Of a stretch of 28,737 nt of DNA, positions 15,228 through 21,551 are shown one piece after another. The translations under genes were made by a program, and so were the position numbers. How positions within the stretch are numbered: position 1 is the first letter of the stretch; every line of letters begins with the position of its first letter. The notes under the pieces were generated by a model. It saw nothing but the letters and a program-made list of their open reading frames with translations, had not been told where the DNA came from and did no database searches. Origin of the DNA: JAAFIP01 sp043766985 (GTDB lineage: Bacteria; Pseudomonadota; Gammaproteobacteria; Burkholderiales; Burkholderiaceae_C). Location: positions 1-28,737 of the forward strand of contig JAYUHM010000164.1 in the NCBI GenBank assembly GCA_043766985.1. Reading direction: 5' to 3'.

Positions 15228-16109
15228 ATGACTGAGGGCAAGCAAAACCCCATCGAAACGCTCAGCGAGCACGCCAATTTTGGCGGTGTGCAGGGTTTTT
15301 ATCGCCATGCCTCCAGCGCTATTGGCCTGCCTATGCGCTTTGCAGTGTTCAAGCCGCCGCAAGCCCTTGATGCGCAGCGCAAAGGCCCGGTTCCAGCGCT
15401 GTTTTATCTGGCAGGGCTAACTTGCACCGAGGAAACCTTTCCCATTAAAGCCGGTGCCCAGCGCATCGCCGCCGAACTGGGCCTGATACTGATAGCGCCC
15501 GACACCAGCCCGCGCAATACCGGCATTGAAGGCGAAGCCAAAGACTGGGATTTTGGCGCCGGCGCCGGCTTTTACCTCAATGCCACACAGGCGCCGTGGG
15601 ACAAGCACTACCGCATGGAAGATTATGTGGTGCGCGAGCTGCGCAGCATCGCCGTGGCAACGTTCGGTGCAGACCCTGATCGGCTGGGCATCTTTGGCCA
15701 CTCCATGGGCGGCCATGGCGCGCTCACGCTGGCGCTGCGCCATCCGGGCGTGTACCAAAGCGTGTCGGCCTTTGCCCCTATCGCCGCGCCCAGCCAATGC
15801 CCCTGGGGGCATAAAGCCTTTACAGGCTATTTGGGTGGCGGCCCTGCCGCGTGGCTGCAGCACGATGCCAGCGCGCTGATGGAAAAAGCGCGTACCCCTT
15901 ATCCAAAGGGTATCTTGATCGATCAGGGTTTGGCTGATAAGTTTTTGACCGAGCATCAATTGCTCCCTGAGCGTTTTGAACAGGCCTGCAAAACCGCTGC
16001 CCAGCCGCTCACCCTGCGCTACCACGCGGGCTACGACCATGGTTACTACTTCATCAGCAGCTTGATGGAAGACCATTTGCGTTTTCACTGCGCACGCTTG
16101 AAGGGTTGA
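15228..16109 (+). CDS. fghA: S-formylglutathione hydrolase
   Basis: 293 aa, an esterase-D type alpha/beta hydrolase that splits S-formylglutathione into formate and glutathione. The nucleophile elbow GHSMGG has Ser159. Asp237 (in DQGLADKFL) and His271 (in GYDHGYYF) complete the triad. LAGLTCTEETF near the N-terminus is the typical family signature. It lies directly after frmA and completes glutathione-dependent formaldehyde oxidation. The formate made is the substrate of the enzyme encoded about 5.4 kb downstream. Confidence 0.96.
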   Translation: MTEGKQNPIETLSEHANFGGVQGFYRHASSAIGLPMRFAVFKPPQALDAQRKGPVPALFYLAGLTCTEETFPIKAGAQRIAAELGLILIAPDTSPRNTGIEGEAKDWDFGAGAGFYLNATQAPWDKHYRMEDYVVRELRSIAVATFGADPDRLGIFGHSMGGHGALTLALRHPGVYQSVSAFAPIAAPSQCPWGHKAFTGYLGGGPAAWLQHDASALMEKARTPYPKGILIDQGLADKFLTEHQLLPERFEQACKTAAQPLTLRYHAGYDHGYYFISSLMEDHLRFHCARLKG

Positions 16110-16115
16110 ATCGTC

Positions 16116-17180
16116 ATGCAAAACTCAGATAAAGATGCTCAAACGCTCTCAAAAAAGCAGCGCCTGACTAATGCCATATCTGGTTTGTATGACAGTTCTT
16201 TGCAGGCGGGAAAGAGCGGACTATCGAAAGTCGGTGAATTCAATTCGCGCTTGCAGAAGATGCTGGGAGCGTTCATAGCAAAGCGAATTGAATCTACCGT
16301 AGTGGAGCGGGACCGTATTGGGATAGCGACTTGGTTGGCTGTTGTACGAGAAGTTGTGGCGGATCAAGAGTTAAGCGCAACCAATAAAACCCAAGCGGTT
16401 TATCAGCTGTGCGATGCACGACAAACAGGCAGTATCGTGGTTCGATCCTTTACCGAGTCGTTGCGAAGCATCAAAGAATCAGATTTACCACTGCCACTGA
16501 AGGTGGCCATTCCAATTACCCTTGCGGCATCGACCGTAATTGGTGGACACGGCATAGGCATGGTTGGATTTGGAATGGGGATAGGGTTACCTGCTTTGCT
16601 CATTGTTTTTTTAGGTGTTGCGGGGATTACCTCCACCATCGAAGGCCTGCTAGGCTCTAAGTCGGGCCCTCAATATCTCGCAGTAATTGCTGCATTGATT
16701 GCAAAAGACGAAGTTATTCGCCGTACTAAAAAGGATTTGCGGGAGGCAATGGTAAGGGAGCCTATTGAGCCGCATCGTTATGACGTGGATATAAAATCAG
16801 AAGCGGCGCTTTTTGATTCCCTATATTCGCTAACGCCTATTGAGTTTGAGCGTCATGTAATGTCATACTTTACCGACGCGGGATACTTTGCATGGGTCAC
16901 AAAAGCGTCAAATGATGCCGGCGTAGACGGATTTGTAAGGCACCCCGAAGGTTTAATTGTTGTCCAGTGCAAGAGATATGCTCTGGATCAGACGGTCGGC
17001 CGTCCAACCGTGCAACAGTTCAAAGGGGTTGTAGAAGAAAACGATGCCTGGAAGGGTTTCATAGTCTGTACCAGTAGATTTACCTCAGAGGCTGTAGAAA
17101 GTGCGAAACTCAACGATAAGGTTGAGTTAGTTGATTTAAATCGTTTATTAACTTGGTCTAATGGTGCATTCAATGTCTGA
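16116..17180 (+). CDS. Membrane-anchored Mrr-type restriction endonuclease-like protein
   Basis: 354 aa, ATG 6 nt after the fghA stop with AAGGG upstream. The C-terminal ~115 residues are an Mrr_cat/REase-like domain: LTPIEFERHVMSYFTDAGY, then Asp271 in GVDG and Gln284-Cys-Lys286 in VVQCKRY, the D-xn-QxK catalytic pattern. VGRPTVQQFKG and GFIVCTSRFTSEA follow, as in the family. The middle (about residues 125-180) has two hydrophobic segments, VAIPITLAASTVIGG and a Gly-rich GLPALLIVFLGVAGI, so it may be membrane-bound. The base composition is clearly richer in A+T than its neighbours, which suggests transfer. There is no methylase nearby. A role in defence or modified-DNA cleavage is inferred. 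Confidence 0.8.
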   Translation: MQNSDKDAQTLSKKQRLTNAISGLYDSSLQAGKSGLSKVGEFNSRLQKMLGAFIAKRIESTVVERDRIGIATWLAVVREVVADQELSATNKTQAVYQLCDARQTGSIVVRSFTESLRSIKESDLPLPLKVAIPITLAASTVIGGHGIGMVGFGMGIGLPALLIVFLGVAGITSTIEGLLGSKSGPQYLAVIAALIAKDEVIRRTKKDLREAMVREPIEPHRYDVDIKSEAALFDSLYSLTPIEFERHVMSYFTDAGYFAWVTKASNDAGVDGFVRHPEGLIVVQCKRYALDQTVGRPTVQQFKGVVEENDAWKGFIVCTSRFTSEAVESAKLNDKVELVDLNRLLTWSNGAFNV

Positions 17181-17198
17181 TTCAACTACTTCTCCAAC

Positions 17199-17759
17199 AT
17201 GACCTCACGCCCTGCGATCACCGTAGCCGTAACCATGCGCAAAGAGCGCATGACGGGCGCGGCAGCGCGCTGGCTGGACTACCGCTGGGTGCTGCACGAC
17301 GTGGCGGAGCAGCAAGACGGCTTTGGCACAGTGCCACGCTTGTTGGTTAAAAATGATAGCGAAGAACGTTGGTTATACCCGGGCTACAAGGTGGAACTGT
17401 TCAAAGATGACGCCGAAGGCTACTACCTGAACGCCACCACCGACGCACCCTGCTGGTTTGTGCTGTGGCGCATGGAAGAAGAGCCTGGCCTGAGCGACGA
17501 GGTGATGGCGGTGCCTACCGCGGTAAGCCTGAGCTACCACGACGCTGGCCGCTGGCTGGACGCGCAGGAAAAGGTGGACCAAGTACCCGCGCCCGCCGAG
17601 GTGGCCGAGTGGCTGAGCGCTTTTGCGCAAGAGCATTTTGTGGCAGAGCCCAAAAAGCGCAAACGCCCGCAAAGTTTCCAGGCACTGGAAGACCGCTTTG
17701 GCAACCCGGCATCGGTCAGCACCGAGAAGAAGTTTGGAGGCGGTGGCCATGGCGGATAA
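17199..17759 (+). CDS. DUF3305 domain-containing protein
   Basis: 186 aa. It fits the DUF3305 family: VAVTMRKERM near the start, RWLDYRWVLHDV, then a WLYPGYKVELFKDDAEGYYLN core and CWFVLWRM. The C-terminal ~40 residues are basic and look disordered. No signal peptide or membrane segment is seen. DUF3305 and DUF3306 genes are regular companions of this type of formate dehydrogenase locus, but their roles are not known to me. It overlaps the DUF3306 gene by 11 nt, which implies translational coupling. Confidence 0.82.
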   Translation: MTSRPAITVAVTMRKERMTGAAARWLDYRWVLHDVAEQQDGFGTVPRLLVKNDSEERWLYPGYKVELFKDDAEGYYLNATTDAPCWFVLWRMEEEPGLSDEVMAVPTAVSLSYHDAGRWLDAQEKVDQVPAPAEVAEWLSAFAQEHFVAEPKKRKRPQSFQALEDRFGNPASVSTEKKFGGGGHGG

Positions 17760-18498
17760 CCAAGATGACAGCAACCGTAGTGACGGCTTTTTAAGCCGCT
17801 GGTCGCGCCGCAAACAAGACGTGCGCGCGGGTGTACCGGTAGCCGAAGTGCCGCTGCCAGAGACCACATTGCCCGCAGCGGCGCCAGAAGCCAAAAATAA
17901 GCATAATTCACAGACAAATCAGCCTCCAGCCCAGCAGAGCATTGAGCAAGCAGCTACAAATAACGTAGTAAATGATGACCTTGACGCAGATGCCAACGCG
18001 CTGCCGACCGCGCCTACGATGGACGATGCCAAGGCGCTGACGCTGGAATCTGACTTCAAACCCTTTATGGCCAGCAACGTGTCGTCCGAGGTAAAAAACG
18101 CCGCCATGAAAAAGCTGTTTACCGACCCGCACTACAACGTGATGGACATGCTGGACACCTATGTGGACGACTATTCCAAGCCGGATCCGATACCCGAGTC
18201 GATGCTCAAGGAGATGGTGGCCGTGAAGTTTTTAAAGCTGTTTGAGCGTGACGAAGACGATGCTGAAAATGCCGAAGACGAGGCAAAACTGCCCCCTGCA
18301 GCGCAGCCAGTAGCCGATACAAACCCAGAACCCGCAGCCCAGCCAAGGGATGATGCGGATACCCCCGCCATGCAAAGCGTGGCACAGTTGCCCCCTAGCA
18401 CTCCTATAGATAATCCCAACCCCCATGACGACCCTGATCTGCGATTGCAACCAAACCATGCCCCTGAACGCCAAAGCGTTGGGCGCGGCGCTGGATGA
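17749..18498 (+). CDS. DUF3306 domain-containing protein
   Basis: 249 aa from the ATG at 17749, which follows a GGAGG box inside the preceding gene. The start SDGFLSRWSRRKQDVRAG and the central block FMASNVSSEVKNAAMKKLFTDPHYNVMDMLDTYVDDY (shown here as start and end only by name) are DUF3306 hallmarks. The flanks are low-complexity, rich in Ala, Pro, Asp and Glu. The codons for PPAQQSIEQAATN come from a sequence resembling the short interspersed repeat. The end overlaps the next gene by 74 nt in another frame. It is presumably an accessory factor of formate dehydrogenase assembly or regulation. Confidence 0.82.
   Translation: MADNQDDSNRSDGFLSRWSRRKQDVRAGVPVAEVPLPETTLPAAAPEAKNKHNSQTNQPPAQQSIEQAATNNVVNDDLDADANALPTAPTMDDAKALTLESDFKPFMASNVSSEVKNAAMKKLFTDPHYNVMDMLDTYVDDYSKPDPIPESMLKEMVAVKFLKLFERDEDDAENAEDEAKLPPAAQPVADTNPEPAAQPRDDADTPAMQSVAQLPPSTPIDNPNPHDDPDLRLQPNHAPERQSVGRGAG
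17923..17957 (+). repeat. Short interspersed repeat, copy E, inside the DUF3306 gene
   Basis: Reads CCTCCAGCCCAGCAGAGCAT then TGAGCAAGCAGCTAC. It matches copy D in metG especially well at the left end (CCTCCAGCCCA) and copies A to C at the right end (AAGCAGCTA). The frame stays open and encodes a Gln/Ala-rich linker, in the same reading phase as in metG (PPAQQ...). Confidence 0.55.
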
Positions 18499-20530
18499 AG
18501 ACCTGACCCTGCACAGCACCCTGTGCCGCCGCGAAGCGGGGGCCTTCCAAAAAGCCATCAAAGGCAGCGACGATGTGGTGGTAGCCTGCGGCCAAGAGCA
18601 GCGCCTGTTTGCCGAGCTGGCCAACGAGACGGCGGGCGCCAAGGCGGGGGTGGTATCCCCCATAAAATTCATCAATATCCGCGAGACCGGCGGCTGGAGC
18701 AAAGACGCCGCCAAGTCCATGCCCAAGCTGGCCGCATTGCTGGCGGCAGCGCATTTGCCCGAGCCAGAGCCGGTCGCCACCGTTACATACAAAAGCCAAG
18801 GCCGCTTGCTGATTGTGGGCCAGCTAGACGCTGCCATGCAAGCCGCCGACGTACTGGGCGATACGCTCAGCGTGACGATTTTCTCCACTGGGCCGGGCCA
18901 GGGCGCAGCCCCTGCCTGGAGCCAGGCGCGCAAATACCCGCAGCTCACCGGCAAGGTACAAAGCCTGGCTGGCTGGCTGGGTGCGTTTGAGCTGCAATGG
19001 CAGCGCAGCAACCCGATTGATCTGGACCTGTGCACACGATGCAACGCCTGCGTAGCCGCCTGCCCCGAGCAAGCTATCGGCTTGGACTTTCAGGTCAACA
19101 TGGACAAATGCAACAGCCACCGCGCCTGCGTGAAGGTGTGTGATGTCGCTGGCGCTATAGATTTCACCCGCGAGCCCGAGGTGTTGAACGAACAGTTTGA
19201 TCTGGTGCTTGATCTGTCAGCCCAACCGCTGATTGACTGGCACGCAGCGCCGCAAGGCTACTTCAAAGACGCTGGTGCAACCACATTGATCAAGTTGCGC
19301 GATATGGTGGGCGAGTTTGAGAAACCCAAGTTCTTCGCCTACAAGCAAAAGATCTGCGCCCATGCCCGCAATGAAACCGTGGGCTGCAACGCTTGCGTAG
19401 ACATTTGCTCTGCCAAAGCCATCACCAGCGAAAAAAGCCGCCAGCGCATCGTGGTCAACCCCAACTTGTGCATCGGCTGCGGGGCCTGCACGACGGTGTG
19501 CCCCACCGGCGCGCTCACCTACGGCTACCCACGGGCCAACGAGCAGGGCGTCAAGATCAAAACCTTGCTCAGCACCTACGCTACGGCGGGTGGCAAAGAC
19601 GCAACTTTGCTGCTGCACAGCCAGGTTAAAGGCCAAGCCCTGATTGAGCAACTGGGCCGCGCCGCGCAGCTGAAAAAGGCCCATGGTGTACCGCACAACG
19701 TGATCCCCGTGTCTGTTTGGCATACTGCCAGTATAGGCATCGACGTTTGGCTCAGCGCCATTGCCATGGGCGCATCGCAAATTGCCGTATTGACCAGCGA
19801 TGAGGAAGCGCCCGATTACTTGATTGGCCTGCAGCAGCAAATGGACGTAGCGCAAGCCTTACTGCTGGGCATGGGCTACACGGGGTCGCATGTGGCCTTG
19901 GTCCGGGCGCACGACGCAGGCAGCCTTGACAAGGCGCTGCAAGCCCTGGGCCAAACCCGACAGACCGTGCCCGCGGCGCCCGCACGCTTCGCTATCGCCG
20001 CTGAAAAGCGCAGCACGCTGGACTTTGCGCTCGATCACCTCATTACCCACGCACCCTTGGGTAAAGCGTTGCCCCAGTCCATCGAGCTGCCTGCCGCAGG
20101 GGCGCCATTTGGCACCCTTTTGGTCAATAAAGATACCTGCACCCTGTGCTTAAGCTGCGTCAGTGCCTGCCCCGCCAGCGCGCTGCAAGACAATGCCGAA
20201 CGCCCGCAACTGCGCCTGATAGAAAAAAACTGTGTGCAGTGCGGCTTGTGCGTGACCACCTGCCCGGAAAACGCCATCACTCTGCAGCCGCGCTTGCTGC
20301 TCACCAGTGCCCGCAAAGAGCCCCAGGTGCTCAATGACGTGCCTCCCTACCAGTGCATGCGCTGCAAAAAGCCATTTGGCACCCTCAAAGCCATCGAAGC
20401 CATGCTGGGCAAGCTGGCAGGCCACGCCATGTTCCAGGGCGATGCCCTTAACCGCCTGAAAATGTGCGGCGACTGCCGGGTCATCGACATTTATTCTGCG
20501 GAAAACGAAAGCAAAATTAACAACTTATGA
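18425..20530 (+). CDS. Multi-cluster 4Fe-4S ferredoxin-like protein of the formate dehydrogenase locus
   Basis: 701 aa. Ferredoxin-type motifs start at Cys203 (CTRCNACVAACP), Cys229 (CNSHRACVKVC), Cys321 (CNACVDIC), Cys349 (CIGCGACTTVCP), Cys572 (CTLCLSCVSACP) and Cys603 (CVQCGLCVTTCP). Two further pairs, Cys644/647 and Cys681/684, may bind zinc or another cluster. Up to six [4Fe-4S] clusters are possible. There is no signal peptide or membrane segment, so it is cytoplasmic. The region between the two cluster groups (about 375-570) has a Rossmann-like look. It could be an electron hub or a maturation factor; the exact role is not known to me. The TGA overlaps the next ATG (ATGA). Confidence 0.85.
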   Translation: MTTLICDCNQTMPLNAKALGAALDEDLTLHSTLCRREAGAFQKAIKGSDDVVVACGQEQRLFAELANETAGAKAGVVSPIKFINIRETGGWSKDAAKSMPKLAALLAAAHLPEPEPVATVTYKSQGRLLIVGQLDAAMQAADVLGDTLSVTIFSTGPGQGAAPAWSQARKYPQLTGKVQSLAGWLGAFELQWQRSNPIDLDLCTRCNACVAACPEQAIGLDFQVNMDKCNSHRACVKVCDVAGAIDFTREPEVLNEQFDLVLDLSAQPLIDWHAAPQGYFKDAGATTLIKLRDMVGEFEKPKFFAYKQKICAHARNETVGCNACVDICSAKAITSEKSRQRIVVNPNLCIGCGACTTVCPTGALTYGYPRANEQGVKIKTLLSTYATAGGKDATLLLHSQVKGQALIEQLGRAAQLKKAHGVPHNVIPVSVWHTASIGIDVWLSAIAMGASQIAVLTSDEEAPDYLIGLQQQMDVAQALLLGMGYTGSHVALVRAHDAGSLDKALQALGQTRQTVPAAPARFAIAAEKRSTLDFALDHLITHAPLGKALPQSIELPAAGAPFGTLLVNKDTCTLCLSCVSACPASALQDNAERPQLRLIEKNCVQCGLCVTTCPENAITLQPRLLLTSARKEPQVLNDVPPYQCMRCKKPFGTLKAIEAMLGKLAGHAMFQGDALNRLKMCGDCRVIDIYSAENESKINNL

Positions 20531-21138
20531 GCGAACTATCTGGCTCCACCCTCGACGAAGAAACCGCCCGTGCCGAGGTCTACGGCTTGCTGGCCGCGTT
20601 GTACTATGCGCCACCCACGGCAGAGCTATTGGCACAACTGCGTGTAGCGGTTACCGAAGCGCCTGCCAAAGGCGGTTTGCTGGAAGAACCCTGGCGAGAC
20701 GTGGTGGCAGCGGCGCGCAATGCCGACGACGCCGCTATTCAGAACGAGTACAACGCACTGTTCGCAGGGGTGGGTAAACCCGAAGTGTATTTGTTCGGAT
20801 CACATTACCTCAGCGGTTTTCTCAACGAAAAACCTTTAGCCAGATTGCGTACCGACTTGTACAAGCTGGGCTTGCAGCGCGAAGAGACCATGCCCGAGAC
20901 CGAAGACCACTTTGCGTATTTGTGTGAGGTCATGCGTTATTTGATTGCAGGAGACGACGTGTCGGTGGCTAACCTGACGCAACAAAAGGCCTTCTTTGGT
21001 GATCACATAGCAGCCTGGACGGTCGCCATGTGCGACGCAGTAGCCGCCCACCCGCGCGCCAAGTTCTATGCCGCAGTGTCGGGCTTCACCCGCGCATTTC
21101 TAAGTGTAGAAACGCAGGGGTTTGACATGCTGGTTTGA
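20527..21138 (+). CDS. TorD/DmsD family molecular chaperone
   Basis: 203 aa, coupled to the previous gene by an ATGA overlap. All-helical, with the TorD-family signature PETEDHFAYLCEVMRYLI and an upstream YNALFAGVGKPEVYLFGSHYLSGF. These chaperones bind the Tat leader or the apo form of molybdoenzymes and hold back export until the cofactor is in. The client here is almost certainly FdhA, encoded 0.4 kb downstream. A weak hairpin follows the stop. Confidence 0.92.
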   Translation: MSELSGSTLDEETARAEVYGLLAALYYAPPTAELLAQLRVAVTEAPAKGGLLEEPWRDVVAAARNADDAAIQNEYNALFAGVGKPEVYLFGSHYLSGFLNEKPLARLRTDLYKLGLQREETMPETEDHFAYLCEVMRYLIAGDDVSVANLTQQKAFFGDHIAAWTVAMCDAVAAHPRAKFYAAVSGFTRAFLSVETQGFDMLV

Positions 21139-21148
21139 CCGAGCCTGC

Positions 21149-21164
21149 GGGTGCAGTTGCACCC
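21149..21164 (+). terminator. Weak hairpin after the chaperone gene
   Basis: GGGTGCA-GT-TGCACCC, a perfect 7-bp inverted repeat with a 2-nt spacer, is followed by ACTTAAATT rather than a T run. It stands in the 159-nt or so gap that divides the accessory genes from the structural genes. It may reduce read-through or protect an RNA end. It is not a strong terminator. Confidence 0.35.
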
Positions 21165-21309
21165 ACTTAAATTGCTGTCGCCATGGCTACTCTCTAAGTA
21201 GTTTCCCCGTGTCTCTTTTTGTGCATTTTCAAGGGCATTGGTGGTAACTGCAGCGTAGTGCGGATATAGTATCAACAGTCTAATTTTTACCATCGATTTG
21301 GAGATGAAA

Positions 21310-21516
21310 ATGGAAAAACCACAAGGTCAGCCCTCACGCCGTGGGCTCTTGTTTGGCACTGCAGCCGTTGGCGCCGTTGCCGCTACCGTGGCAGCCCTTC
21401 CTGCCGTCAAAGCCACCGAGGCTGCAGCCTCCCTGCCCAAGCCCGCCCCCGAAAAGGGTGGCGGCTACAGCGTGACGGACCACGTCAAGCACTACTACCG
21501 CACCGCCCTTGTTTAA
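21310..21516 (+). CDS. Small Tat-signal protein, formate dehydrogenase region Tat-target type
   Basis: 68 aa from the ATG at 21310, chosen because GGAG lies 6 nt upstream; an ATG two codons earlier sits directly on the GGAG. The Tat motif SRRGLLFG has Arg10-Arg11, followed by a hydrophobic Ala/Val/Gly stretch. The mature part ends with GGYSVTDHVKHYYRTALV, as in the small family named for its place beside formate dehydrogenases. Its role is unknown; partners in export or assembly of FdhA are guesses. It lies 35 nt before fdhA. Confidence 0.85.
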   Translation: MEKPQGQPSRRGLLFGTAAVGAVAATVAALPAVKATEAAASLPKPAPEKGGGYSVTDHVKHYYRTALV

Positions 21517-21551
21517 CTTCTGTTCTAAGCCTATAGGTTTCGGAGAGTCAT

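Noticed and set aside
17173..17202. Nine-codon ATG frame ending in an ATGA overlap with the DUF3305 start
   Set aside because: Could be an upstream coupling peptide, but no ribosome site is seen and such short frames are common by chance.
21238..21270. Promoter-like TTGGTG and TATAGT upstream of the Tat-target gene
   Set aside because: The spacer is about 21 nt, too long for a normal sigma-70 promoter, and no other support exists.
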